From Deltaproteobacteria bacterium RIFOXYD12_FULL_55_16 (GTDB lineage: Bacteria > Desulfobacterota > Desulfobulbia > Desulfobulbales > Desulfurivibrionaceae), in NCBI GenBank assembly GCA_001799255.1, contig MGTC01000035.1, positions 1 to 33,353 on the forward strand: a stretch of 33,353 bases of DNA, given 5' to 3'. The notes beneath the pieces are model-generated. The model was given only the letters and a program-made list of their open reading frames with translations, ran no database searches and was not told the DNA's origin. Below, in pieces: positions 8,308 through 16,075 of this stretch; position 1 is the first letter of the stretch, and each line of letters starts with the position of its first letter. The translations under genes and the position numbers were made by a program.

Positions 8308-8748
8308 ATGGAAATGTGGCTTGGCCCTTCTGATTTCAACGAAATACTCGCGGATGGCGAGGGGATGCACGTAGCGTTCAAGGACGCCCGCAGCTGGTCG
8401 CCTGATTCATTTTTCCGTACAATCTGCGCCTTTCTGAACACCTTTGGCGGCACCATCTATCTTGGGGTTAACGCTGAGGGCACGGTTATCGGGGTGGCTC
8501 CGCAGGCCGTGGCCCAGATAAAAAAAGAGATCGTCAAGCTTGCCCGCAACCGGCGGTTGCTTGATCCGCACTTTCCGCTCTCTCCCCATGAGTTTGCCTT
8601 TGGCGACAAGATTGTCATCGCGGTGCAGGTGCCGCTCAGTTCCCAGATTCATCGGCATGGCAGAAGAATCATCTTCCGCAGCGCAGAGGGGGATTATCGT
8701 CTGCGCGAGACACCCCTTAAATCGCCGGGCTGTCCACCCAGAGATTGA
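8308..8748 (+). CDS. Short AlbA_2 (Schlafen-like) domain protein
   Basis: The 146-residue product contains the N-terminal AlbA_2 fold seen in putative DNA-binding or transcription regulator proteins. The pattern is EGMHVAFKDA for the E..H.EFK strand, then ICAFLNTFGGTIYLGVN, which matches 'I.AFaNT.GG.i.iGV', followed by a 'G.viGv' turn. The domain ends with IIFRSAEGDYRLR, after which only about ten residues follow. Most AlbA_2 proteins carry a further helicase-like or HATPase-like C-terminal half, so this is either a single-domain variant or a truncated gene. A 29-base dispersed segment begins 6 bases after the stop, which hints at a rearrangement. The start at 8308 is weakly supported (gagaaag upstream); 8314 is an alternative. 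Function unknown. Confidence 0.7.
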   Translation: MEMWLGPSDFNEILADGEGMHVAFKDARSWSPDSFFRTICAFLNTFGGTIYLGVNAEGTVIGVAPQAVAQIKKEIVKLARNRRLLDPHFPLSPHEFAFGDKIVIAVQVPLSSQIHRHGRRIIFRSAEGDYRLRETPLKSPGCPPRD

Positions 8749-8753
8749 GGGAA

Positions 8754-8782
8754 TTGCGCAGGCAAGCTGCTCAACCCAGCTT
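8754..8782 (+). repeat. 29-base dispersed segment, copy A
   Basis: This segment (ttgcgcaggcaagctgctca plus 9 bases) matches the reverse complement of 17635-17663 at 28 of 29 positions. It lies in the short gap between the AlbA_2 gene and polA. The flanking bases do not match between copies. Confidence 0.85.
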
Positions 8783-8848
8783 CAACCCGGGTTCACCCTA
8801 TTTCACAGCAAAAACACTCGCTTCCTGCCTGCCCACACTGATTGCAGA

Positions 8849-8877
8849 TTGCCAAAGTATCCCCCGGCTGGTAGTAT
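8849..8877 (+). promoter_or_regulatory. Possible sigma-70 type promoter for polA, near-leaderless
   Basis: TTGCCA (8849-8854) and TAGTAT (8872-8877) are separated by 17 bases. The predicted start point would be about 8884, only a few bases before the polA ATG at 8886, which has no convincing Shine-Dalgarno sequence. This suggests a leaderless or very short-leader mRNA, but chance matches of this quality are common. Confidence 0.35.
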
Positions 8878-8885
8878 CATGCCCC

Positions 8886-11564
8886 ATGAACCAGCCGGAA
8901 CCTGTTTATCTCATCGACGCCAGCGCCTATATTTACCGGGCTTACCACGCCATCGCCCCGCTCACCAACAAGAGCGGTCTGCCCACCCATGCCGTTTACG
9001 GGTTTACCAATATCCTCCTTAGGGTTCTCCGGGAAAAGGCGCCCCGGTTTCTCGGCATCGCCTTTGATGCGCGGGGGCCGAACTTTCGCCATGAAATGTA
9101 CCCGGCCTATAAGGCAAACCGCCCCGCCATGCCCGACGACCTTGCCTGCCAGATCCCCTACATCAAGGAGATCGTCGCCGCCCACAATATCGCCAGCCTG
9201 GAACGCCAGGGCTACGAGGCTGACGATCTGCTGGCCTCTGCGGCCAGAAAACTCGCGGCCCATGGCCATCCGGTGATCCTGGTCTCAGGAGACAAAGACT
9301 TGCTGCAGCTGGTTTCAGAGCAGATCACCGTCTGGGATCCCATGCGGGACGTGTTCATGAGCCCGGACGCGGTGCGGACGAAATACAATATCCCACCCCC
9401 GCAGCTTCTTGATTTTTTCGCCCTGGTGGGCGACAGCTCGGACAACGTGCCAGGGGTGGCGGGCATCGGCCCGAAAACTGCGGAAAAGCTGATCAATCAA
9501 TATGGTACGCTGGAAGGCTTATATCAAAAGATTGAAACGATCCCTCAGGCAAAGCTCAAGGAAAGGCTCCTGGCCAATCGGGAAAACGCCTTTCTCTCCC
9601 GGCGGCTCATTGCCCTCAGGGAAGATCTTGCCTCCCCGGAGCTGAAGGAGTACGAGACCTCTGAAGCCAACGAGGAAAAACTCCAGGAGCTTTACGGCCT
9701 TCTCGATTTCAGCCGTCTGCTGAAGGCCAGGCCCTCCGTGGCCGTTGCCCTGGAAAGCAAGGGGTTCCAGCTGATCACCACGGAAAGCCAGCTTGAGAAG
9801 GCCTGCCAACAATTGGCCCAGGCCCCCTTGCTGGTGCTGGATACGGAAACTACCTCGCTTGATCCGCGGCTGGCCGAACTTGTGGGCCTCTCCCTCTGCG
9901 GCGCCACCGAGGAAGCCTGGTATCTGCCCATTGGCCATCGGGATGCTGCCGGAAACCTCGTGCCCAACCAGTTGCCCCTTGCCCTGGTTCAAAAACATCT
10001 GGCCCCGCTTTTTTCTGATCCCCAGCTGCCAAAGCTTGCCCACAACCTCAAATTCGATCTGCCTATCCTGGAAAATCATGGCCTCCGCCTGCGCGGCCCC
10101 TTGTGGGATACCATGATCGCCTCCTATCTTCTTGACCCCTCTCGCCGTTCCCAGAAGCTCGACGACCTGTGCCTGGAGCTGCTAGGCCTGCGGTTGACCA
10201 GTTTTGCTGAGGTTACCTGCGGCGACAAGCGGCCAGACAGTTTTGCCTATGTCGCCCCGGAGGCGGCCAGAGATTATTCCTGTGAGGATGTGGCAGGCGC
10301 CTTTCTCCTCTGGCAACAGTTTCGGCCCCAGTTGGAACAGCTTGGCCTCTGGGAGCTTTTCTCCGACCTGGAGATGAAGCTGGTTCCCATTCTGGCCCAG
10401 ATGGAACAGGCCGGGATCACCGTGGATCAGGCCCAGCTGCGCTGCCTGTCTGTGGATTTCGGCCAGCAACTGGCCGAGCTGGAAAAGACCATCTATGCCC
10501 TGGCCGGGGAGGAGTTCAACATCAATTCCACCCGTCAGCTCGGTGAGATCCTTTTTGCCAAACTGGGTCTGCCCCAGGGCCGCAAAACCAAGACCGGTTA
10601 TTCCACCGATATCAAGGTACTGGAAGGTCTGGCCAGACAGCACGATCTGCCTGCGGCGATCATGGCCCACCGGAACTTAAGCAAACTCAAGAACACCTAT
10701 GTGGACAGGCTGCCGGAGCTGATCCATCCCAGTACCGGACGGGTTCACACCTCTTTCAACCAGACCGTTACCGCCACTGGCCGCCTGAGCAGCAGCAATC
10801 CCAATCTGCAGAACATCCCGATCCGTACCCCAGAGGGCCAGAAAATCCGGGCCGCTTTCGTGGCCGCGCCTGGCCAGCTCTTTTTGTCGGCGGATTATTC
10901 GCAGATCGACCTGCGGGTCATGGCTCATTATGCCCAGGATCCGGCTCTGCTTACCGCCTTCCGTGCCGGCAGCGACGTCCACAACCAGACTGCGGCCGAG
11001 ATCTTTCGGATCAATCCGGCCTTTATCTCGCCGGAGATGCGGCGGGTGGCAAAAACCATCAACTTCGGGATTATTTACGGGATAAGCGCCTTTGGTCTTG
11101 CGGCCCAGCTCAACCTGAGCCGCAAGGAGGCGGCCACCTTTATCGACCGTTACTTCGCTCACTATGCCGGGGTGAAACGCTTCATGGAAGAGATTGTCGC
11201 CAAGGCCCGGCAGGATGGTTTTGTCACCACCCTGCTCAATCGCCGCCGCCTGTTGCCCGACATTAACAGCGCCAACAAGGCCAGTCGCGAATTTGCCGAG
11301 CGCACCGCGATCAACACCCCTATCCAGGGCACGGCTGCCGACATCATCAAGCTGGCCACCATCGCCGCCACCCGACGGCTCAGCGAGCAAGGCCTTGGTG
11401 CCAGGCTCCTGCTCCAGATTCATGACGAGCTGGTTTTTGAGGTTCCGCTCTCAGAAATCGAGGCAACCGGGGCCGTGGTCAAGGAGGCCATGGAAGGAGT
11501 CATGCGCCTTGACGTACCTCTGGTGGTGAACACGGTGGTGGGGGAAAACCTGGCCAAGGTGTAA
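8886..11564 (+). CDS. polA: DNA polymerase I
   Basis: This is a full three-domain DNA polymerase I of 892 residues, acting in Okazaki fragment processing and repair synthesis. The 5'-3' exonuclease domain (about 1-300) begins with PVYLIDASAYIYRAYHA and includes a helix-hairpin-helix region (VPGVAGIGPKTAEKL). The 3'-5' exonuclease domain starts near residue 315 and retains the catalytic motif LDTETT, so proofreading is probably intact. The polymerase domain has motif A (SADYSQIDLR, about 670), motif B (RRVAKTINFGIIYG, about 718) and motif C (QIHDELVFE, about 845). The ATG at 8886 is chosen because it gives the standard N-terminus; the 47 extra residues of the longer ORF are unlike the family and cover a dispersed repeat. 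The identification is certain. Confidence 0.98.
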   Translation: MNQPEPVYLIDASAYIYRAYHAIAPLTNKSGLPTHAVYGFTNILLRVLREKAPRFLGIAFDARGPNFRHEMYPAYKANRPAMPDDLACQIPYIKEIVAAHNIASLERQGYEADDLLASAARKLAAHGHPVILVSGDKDLLQLVSEQITVWDPMRDVFMSPDAVRTKYNIPPPQLLDFFALVGDSSDNVPGVAGIGPKTAEKLINQYGTLEGLYQKIETIPQAKLKERLLANRENAFLSRRLIALREDLASPELKEYETSEANEEKLQELYGLLDFSRLLKARPSVAVALESKGFQLITTESQLEKACQQLAQAPLLVLDTETTSLDPRLAELVGLSLCGATEEAWYLPIGHRDAAGNLVPNQLPLALVQKHLAPLFSDPQLPKLAHNLKFDLPILENHGLRLRGPLWDTMIASYLLDPSRRSQKLDDLCLELLGLRLTSFAEVTCGDKRPDSFAYVAPEAARDYSCEDVAGAFLLWQQFRPQLEQLGLWELFSDLEMKLVPILAQMEQAGITVDQAQLRCLSVDFGQQLAELEKTIYALAGEEFNINSTRQLGEILFAKLGLPQGRKTKTGYSTDIKVLEGLARQHDLPAAIMAHRNLSKLKNTYVDRLPELIHPSTGRVHTSFNQTVTATGRLSSSNPNLQNIPIRTPEGQKIRAAFVAAPGQLFLSADYSQIDLRVMAHYAQDPALLTAFRAGSDVHNQTAAEIFRINPAFISPEMRRVAKTINFGIIYGISAFGLAAQLNLSRKEAATFIDRYFAHYAGVKRFMEEIVAKARQDGFVTTLLNRRRLLPDINSANKASREFAERTAINTPIQGTAADIIKLATIAATRRLSEQGLGARLLLQIHDELVFEVPLSEIEATGAVVKEAMEGVMRLDVPLVVNTVVGENLAKV

Positions 11565-11580
11565 GGGCTTACTAAATTGG

Positions 11581-11609
11581 TTGACGGCATTGCGAAAAAA
11601 AATTAGTAA
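11581..11609 (+). promoter_or_regulatory. Possible promoter at the head of the polA-ppiD gap
   Basis: TTGACG (11581-11586) lies 17 bases upstream of TAGTAA (11604-11609). The -35 element is a good match and the -10 is weak. If used, transcription would begin near 11616 and read through the hairpin and three-way-junction structure into the foldase gene, giving a leader of about 280 bases. Confidence 0.3.
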
Positions 11610-11614
11610 GTTAA

Positions 11615-11650
11615 AAATTATTTTCTGCATTTTGGGGCAGAAAATAATTT
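11615..11650. terminator. AT-rich perfect hairpin after polA, possible terminator
   Basis: A perfect 14-bp inverted repeat (aaattattttctgc / gcagaaaataattt) with an 8-base loop lies 50 bases after the polA stop. It has no clean T tract following it on the plus strand, so termination is plausible but unproven; it could also be an operator-like dyad. Confidence 0.45.
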
Positions 11651-11699
11651 CGTTAACGCATTTATCCCGTTTATCGGGGTTAGGATAACGCTCTTTTTT

Positions 11700-11878
11700 G
11701 TAGTCAAAACAGCCTTCTCATTCGGAGCTGGAAAGAAACGTAAACTACGAACCGTAACTGTTCAGCAGTGCCGCAGATGCTTACCCCTACGGGGCATAAA
11801 ATCCAGAGGCCCGCGAAGTGTGCTATTGCACATGAGCGGGCTGATGACAACGCAGATGTGGTGCTGCTGGACAGTTAC
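11700..11878 (+). ncRNA. Structured RNA candidate (5' leader or small RNA) before the ppiD-like gene
   Basis: Bases 11754-11775 can pair with 11857-11878 as an unbroken 22-bp helix with 18 Watson-Crick and 4 G-U pairs (checked base by base). It encloses two further hairpins: 11777-11797 (atgc...gcat around ccc/ggg) and 11809-11841 (gcccgc...gcgggc with an inner gtgtgc/gcacat stem and TATT loop). This forms a three-way junction. Upstream, 11711-11729 forms another small hairpin and 11700-11704 can pair with 11744-11748. The main helix ends 5 bases before the AGGTGA ribosome site of the next gene. I do not recognise an established riboswitch or housekeeping RNA. It may be a cis-regulatory leader, a separate small RNA, or a MITE-like DNA palindrome. 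Confidence 0.5.
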
Positions 11879-11892
11879 CATACAGGTGACAC

Positions 11893-13362
11893 ATGCTCGA
11901 CTTTATGCGCCGCAAGGCCCAATCGACCTATATCCAGGCCGCCATTCTGATGATTGTCCTGGTCTTTGTTTTCTGGGGGGTGGGGCAAAGTCAGAAAGGC
12001 GGCCCCAATGCCATTGCCACGGTTAATGAGCAAAGCATTTCCGCGCAGCAGTACCAGCGGGTCTACAGCCAGACCCTTGGCCGGTATCAGGAAAAATTCG
12101 GCGGCGCCATACCCGCAGGATTGATTGAGTCTCTGAACCTGAAGCAGCAGGTGCTGAACCAGATGATTCAGGAGCTGGTCATGCAGCAGGGGGCAAAGGA
12201 AGCCGGTCTGATAGTGGGCAGCGATGAGGTGCGCAAGGTTATCCAGGGGATGGAGGCTTTCCGGGAAGAAGGGATCTTCAAGCTCGACCGTTACAAAAAG
12301 CTGCTGGCCTCCTCAAGAATGAACACGACTGATTTTGAAAACAATGTGCGCAACGACCTGCTTCACAGCAAGATTCTGGCCCATCTTTCCCGGTTCGCCA
12401 GGATCTCGGACAGCGAGCTCAAGGAACGTTTCGCCTTTGACCACGATCAGCTAAAACTGGAATATGTCGCCTTGACCGCAGATGATTTCCGGGCTTCAGG
12501 CCCGGTTGCCGAGCAGGGACTGGTTCCTTTTTTTGCCGCCCGCAAGCAGGCCTACCTGACCGAGCCGCAGGTCAAGCTCAGATACCTCACCTTTCTTGAG
12601 GAACAGGCCATACCCGGCCGCCCGTTGAGCGAGCAGGGCAAGGATCTTGCTTTCCAGCGGGCAAACAAGGCCTACGAGGGGATCATCCAGGCTGGCAGCC
12701 TGGATAAGTATGCGACAAGCGCGGCAACCCAGGTACAGACAACCGATTACTTTACCCAGACCAATCCTCCCAAGGCCCTGGCTGAACAGCCTGTGCTGCT
12801 AAAAACCATCTTTGGCCTGAAAAAGGGCGAGCTGAGTTCATTGCTTGAGATCAAAGGCGGCTACGCCATTTTCTTCCTTGACGAGGTGAAGGATCCCCAG
12901 GTGCCGCCGCTGGCTGAGGTTCGCGCCAGGGTGGAAAAGGATTTCCTTGACGATCAGGCCCAGACCCGAGCCAAGGAGGCCGCCTCTGGTATGCTGGCCC
13001 AGGCAAAAAAAGAAGGCTCCCTGGCCGTTGCGGCGGAAAAGAGCAAAAGCCACGTCCTCACCACCTCTTTTTTCAGCAGAAGCCAGCAGGAGACCAGCGA
13101 CCTGCCCGGCCCTCTTGCCGCGCAAGGCCTGAAGCTCAGTGCCGCCTCACCCTACCCCGCCGAGATTATTGAAAATGGCGGAACTTTCTATGTGCTTCAT
13201 TTCAAGGAAAGCGCCCCGGCAAGCGAAGAGGTCTTTGCCAGTCAGAAAGAAGCGCTCCGGAAAATGCTGATTCAGGAAAAACAACAGCAAGTCATGAGCG
13301 ACTGGCTGGCTTACCTGCAAGGCAGGGCCAAGATCACCACCGACAAGAAATTCATGGAATAA
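11893..13362 (+). CDS. ppiD: PpiD/SurA-type membrane-anchored periplasmic peptidyl-prolyl isomerase
   Basis: The 489-residue protein has one membrane segment at about residues 15-34 preceded by positive charges, so the bulk lies in the periplasm, as in PpiD. A SurA_N-like helical chaperone region follows (VNEQSISAQQYQRVY and onwards, about 45-200). A parvulin-like region at about 225-338 contains IFGLKKGELSSLLEIKGGYA and FFLDEV, which match the conserved end of PpiC rotamase domains. A C-terminal helical segment closes the protein. Known relatives assist folding of newly exported outer-membrane and periplasmic proteins near the Sec translocon. The ATG at 11893 has AGGTGA upstream. It is shorter than E. 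coli PpiD (about 620 residues), and catalytic activity of the parvulin domain is uncertain. Its leader contains the structured RNA candidate. Confidence 0.85.
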   Translation: MLDFMRRKAQSTYIQAAILMIVLVFVFWGVGQSQKGGPNAIATVNEQSISAQQYQRVYSQTLGRYQEKFGGAIPAGLIESLNLKQQVLNQMIQELVMQQGAKEAGLIVGSDEVRKVIQGMEAFREEGIFKLDRYKKLLASSRMNTTDFENNVRNDLLHSKILAHLSRFARISDSELKERFAFDHDQLKLEYVALTADDFRASGPVAEQGLVPFFAARKQAYLTEPQVKLRYLTFLEEQAIPGRPLSEQGKDLAFQRANKAYEGIIQAGSLDKYATSAATQVQTTDYFTQTNPPKALAEQPVLLKTIFGLKKGELSSLLEIKGGYAIFFLDEVKDPQVPPLAEVRARVEKDFLDDQAQTRAKEAASGMLAQAKKEGSLAVAAEKSKSHVLTTSFFSRSQQETSDLPGPLAAQGLKLSAASPYPAEIIENGGTFYVLHFKESAPASEEVFASQKEALRKMLIQEKQQQVMSDWLAYLQGRAKITTDKKFME

Positions 13363-13363
13363 A

Positions 13364-13463
13364 TCCCCCTCCCTTGACGGGAGGGGGCCAGGGGGTGGGT
13401 GAAGTCGCAACTTGCCGTTCTAATCATTCCCCCCCACCCTGACCCTCCCCCGCAAGGGGGGGG
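13364..13463. repeat. GC-rich inverted-repeat element between converging genes
   Basis: The left arm (tccccctcccttgacgggag and on to gggggtgggtg, 13364-13401) and the right arm (13429-13463, ccccccaccctgaccctccc then cgcaaggggggg) are inverted copies of a composite unit, each also containing a small inner hairpin. It starts 2 bases after the ppiD stop and lies before the 3' end of plsY, so it may terminate transcription from both sides. This type of C-run/G-run palindrome recurs as a dispersed element in many bacterial genomes. Confidence 0.7.
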
Positions 13464-13535
13464 AACTTTGACGAATTTTGCAAGAGACTCTTCTGAATTC
13501 TTCCAGAAAGATTAATCGCTTAAGCCCCTTGACTC

Positions 13536-14159
13536 TCAACGCTGGTCAGGCGCGCCCTGATCCGGCGGCTCTTTTCTCCAGCTTTTTTCTTTGTGCTGCA
13601 TGAGCCGCACGATGTTCTCCCGGTGTTTGCCCCAGATCAAAACACCAATCCCCAAAGCCAGTACGGAGTTGCTTATCGAGCCGGTCAGCAGCCAGACCAG
13701 GCCCGGCATCATCAAGGCGGCGGTGAGCGAACCCAAGGAAACATAGCCCCAGTTGTAGACCACCCCGGCAAAGATCAGCAGATCAAGGCCCGCGGCCACC
13801 GGCGCCAGATAGAGAAAGATGCCCAGCGCCGTTGCCACACCCTTGCCGCCCCGAAACCTCAGATACAGCGGGTAGAGATGCCCCAGAAAGGCCGCGCCGC
13901 CGCAGAGTGCCACCCATAGTTCCAGGTTGGCGCCGGGGGAAAGCGCCCGCCTTGCGATCAGCATTGGCAGAATGGCCTTAAGCGCATCGCAGATCAGGGT
14001 AAGCCCCCCAAGCTTTTTGCCGACCAGGCGGGCAACATTGGTGGCCCCGATATTGCCGCTGCCCGACTCGCGTACGTCAATACCGGCAACCTTCCCCAAG
14101 ACCAGGCCAAAGGGTATTGAGCCGATGAAATAAGAGCCAATAACCAAGAGATATTCCAT
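13536..14159 (-). CDS. plsY: Acyl-phosphate glycerol-3-phosphate acyltransferase PlsY
   Basis: PlsY is an inner-membrane enzyme that moves an acyl group from acyl-phosphate to glycerol-3-phosphate, the first step of phospholipid synthesis in most bacteria. The 207-residue protein has five or more hydrophobic segments and the family signatures SYFIGSIPFG, SGNIGATNVAR, and FRGGKGVATALG, which contain the glycine-rich active-site loops. The start at 14159 (MEYLLVIGSYFIG) is chosen because it matches the family N-terminus and has GAGG upstream; the ORF-track extension to 14240 adds 27 residues unlike the family. The hydrophilic C-terminal tail (KEKSWRKEPPDQG) is slightly longer than usual. It converges with ppiD and diverges from hcp. 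Confidence 0.95.
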   Translation of the reverse strand: MEYLLVIGSYFIGSIPFGLVLGKVAGIDVRESGSGNIGATNVARLVGKKLGGLTLICDALKAILPMLIARRALSPGANLELWVALCGGAAFLGHLYPLYLRFRGGKGVATALGIFLYLAPVAAGLDLLIFAGVVYNWGYVSLGSLTAALMMPGLVWLLTGSISNSVLALGIGVLIWGKHRENIVRLMQHKEKSWRKEPPDQGAPDQR

Positions 14160-14331
14160 ACCGCCTCTGTTCATTATTAATGAATAAAAAAAGACACCTT
14201 GTGCGGCTACTAATCTAAACCTCAAGGCGACATTTTTCATGTTTATTTTTTGCTGTCAACTGCCAGTCTGCGGTTTTAAGCCGTAGCCAGTGAAAAGAAA
14301 AAAACAAGTCGGATAAAAATTATCTTTCTTC

Positions 14332-14345
14332 TTGATTTAAGTCAA
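14332..14345 (+). promoter_or_regulatory. FNR/HcpR-class operator dyad upstream of hcp
   Basis: TTGATTTAAGTCAA is a near-perfect 14-base dyad (TTGA and TCAA arms perfect, one inner mismatch) of the CRP/FNR family. Its centre at 14338.5 lies 41.5 bases before the start point predicted from the TATAGT -10 element, the canonical class II activator position. HcpR-type regulators of hcp are known in Desulfobacterota; which regulator binds here is inference. Confidence 0.65.
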
Positions 14346-14367
14346 CGCCAGGGGAGATAATTGCCGA

Positions 14368-14373
14368 TATAGT
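14368..14373 (+). promoter_or_regulatory. Predicted -10 element of the hcp promoter
   Basis: TATAGT lies 22 bases downstream of the FNR-like dyad and no good -35 hexamer is present, as expected for an activator-dependent promoter. The predicted start point is near 14380, leaving a leader of about 55 bases before the hcp ATG. Confidence 0.5.
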
Positions 14374-14435
14374 CTGCAAAACAAACGTACCAATACGGGT
14401 TACCTCAACCTTTACCTCAACCAAGGAGAATCGTA

Positions 14436-16067
14436 ATGTTTTGCAACCAATGTGAACAGACTGCCAAGGGAACAGGATGCACCGCCATCGGAGTCTGTGG
14501 CAAGAATGAAGCTGTCGCGGGCCTTGAAGACCTGCTGACCCATGCGGTTCAAGGCCTGTGCCTGGTGGCCGCCGCTGGCCGCAAGGTCGGGATTATTGAC
14601 CACGCTGTTGACCGCTTCACCTGCGAGGCGATTTTTTCCTGCCTCACCAATGTGGATTTTGACCCGGCCCGCTTTGAGGCTCTGATCAACAAGACCGTTG
14701 AACTGCGCGAATCCCTGAAGGCAAAAGTAAAGGCCGCAGGCGGCGCGGTTGAATTCACCGCCCCGGCAGCCACCTTTACCCCTGCCATTTCACGTTCCGG
14801 CCTTGAGGCCCAGGGCGCGGCCCTGAACTTCATCAACACCCTGGACGCCAACCCTGACCTGCAATCATTAAAGCAGATCACCATGTACGGCCTGCGCGGC
14901 CTGGCCGCCTATACCGACCATGCCGCCATCTTGGGCCAGGAAGACGAGACAGTTTACGCCTACATCCATGAAGCCATGGGCGAGCTGACCCGCAAGGATC
15001 TGGGTCTTGAGCAGCTGGTTGGCCTGGCCCTGAAATGCGGCGAGGTAAACCTCAAGGCCATGGAGCTGCTCGATGCGGGCAACACCGGCACCTACGGCCA
15101 TCCGGTTCCTACTCCGGTGCCGCTGGGGCATATCCCCGGCAAGTGTATCCTGGTAACCGGTCATGATCTCAAAGATCTGGCCATGCTCCTTGAACAGACC
15201 AAGGGCAAGGGAATCAATATTTACACCCACGGCGAGATGCTTCCCACCCACGGCTACCCTGAGCTGAAAAAGTACAGCCATTTTTACGGCCATTTCGGCA
15301 CGGCCTGGCAGAACCAGCAGAAGGAGATGCCCGAATTTCCTGGGGCCATCCTCTTTACTACCAACTGCATCCAGAAGCCAAGCGACTCGTACAAGGCCAA
15401 TGTCTTTACCACCGGCCTGGTCGGCTGGCCGGATGTGGCGCACATCGGCGCGGACAAGGATTTCAGCCCGGTTATCAATCGGGCCCTGGCCCTGCCCGGC
15501 TTCACCGACACCCTGGACAAGGACTCTGTTCTGGTCGGCTTTGCCCGCAACACCGTGCTGGGAGTGGCCGACAAGGTTATCGAGGCGGTCAAGGCCAAGG
15601 CCATCCGCCATTTCTTCCTGGTGGGCGGCTGTGACGGCGCCAAGCCCGGACGCAACTACTATACCGAACTCGTGGAGCAGATCCCGGCAGACTGCATGGT
15701 TCTGACCCTGGCCTGCGGCAAGTTCCGCTTCTTTGACAAGAAACTGGGCGATATCGGCGGCATCCCCCGCCTGCTCGATGTGGGCCAGTGCAACGATGCC
15801 TACTCAGCCATCCAGATCGCCGTGGCCCTGGCCGGGGCCTTTGAGTGCGGGGTCAATGACCTGCCGCTCTCCCTGGTGCTTTCCTGGTACGAACAGAAGG
15901 CGGTGGTCATCCTCCTGACCCTGCTGAATCTGGGGATCAAGAACATCCGTCTTGGGCCGACCCTACCCGCTTTCATCACCCCCAACGTGCTGAATGTGCT
16001 GGTAGAAAACTTCGCCATCAAGCCGGTTACCACCCCGGCCGAGGATCTGAAGGCTATTCTCGGCTAA
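14436..16067 (+). CDS. hcp: Hybrid cluster protein (hydroxylamine/NO reductase type), class I
   Basis: Hcp carries a 4Fe-4S cluster and a hybrid 4Fe-2S-2O cluster; established roles are NO reduction, hydroxylamine reduction and protein S-nitrosylation chemistry under nitrosative stress in anaerobes. The 543-residue protein has the N-terminal Cys3-x2-Cys6-x8-Cys15-x5-Cys21 spacing of the class I enzymes found in sulfate reducers. Downstream motifs include GHDLKDL, YTHGEMLPTHGYPEL, TNCIQKP, GGCDGAKPGR, ACGKFRFF and DVGQCND, which supply hybrid-cluster ligands. The ATG has AGGAGA 7 bases upstream. The promoter carries an FNR/HcpR-like site. Two downstream genes (zinc-ribbon HD and 4Fe-4S proteins) run in the same direction and probably form an operon. 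The identification is secure. Confidence 0.97.
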   Translation: MFCNQCEQTAKGTGCTAIGVCGKNEAVAGLEDLLTHAVQGLCLVAAAGRKVGIIDHAVDRFTCEAIFSCLTNVDFDPARFEALINKTVELRESLKAKVKAAGGAVEFTAPAATFTPAISRSGLEAQGAALNFINTLDANPDLQSLKQITMYGLRGLAAYTDHAAILGQEDETVYAYIHEAMGELTRKDLGLEQLVGLALKCGEVNLKAMELLDAGNTGTYGHPVPTPVPLGHIPGKCILVTGHDLKDLAMLLEQTKGKGINIYTHGEMLPTHGYPELKKYSHFYGHFGTAWQNQQKEMPEFPGAILFTTNCIQKPSDSYKANVFTTGLVGWPDVAHIGADKDFSPVINRALALPGFTDTLDKDSVLVGFARNTVLGVADKVIEAVKAKAIRHFFLVGGCDGAKPGRNYYTELVEQIPADCMVLTLACGKFRFFDKKLGDIGGIPRLLDVGQCNDAYSAIQIAVALAGAFECGVNDLPLSLVLSWYEQKAVVILLTLLNLGIKNIRLGPTLPAFITPNVLNVLVENFAIKPVTTPAEDLKAILG

Positions 16068-16075
16068 GAAAAACC

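Noticed and set aside
8745-8885. 47-residue N-terminal extension of PolA
   Set aside because: It covers the dispersed 29-base segment and a likely promoter and does not resemble the family.
11841-11860. Fluoride (crcB) riboswitch reading of ctgatgac after polA
   Set aside because: Only the short CUGAUGAC piece matches. The upstream GG.GAUGG pseudoknot partner and the downstream CCU end are missing, and the neighbouring gene is a foldase, not a fluoride exporter.
11754-11878. Integron attC site
   Set aside because: The arms lack the RYYYAAC/GTTRRRY core sites and no integrase or gene cassettes are nearby.
11754-11892. SRP RNA or tmRNA in the polA-ppiD gap
   Set aside because: The conserved GGAAG/AGCAG tetraloop region of SRP RNA and the tRNA-like ends of tmRNA are absent.
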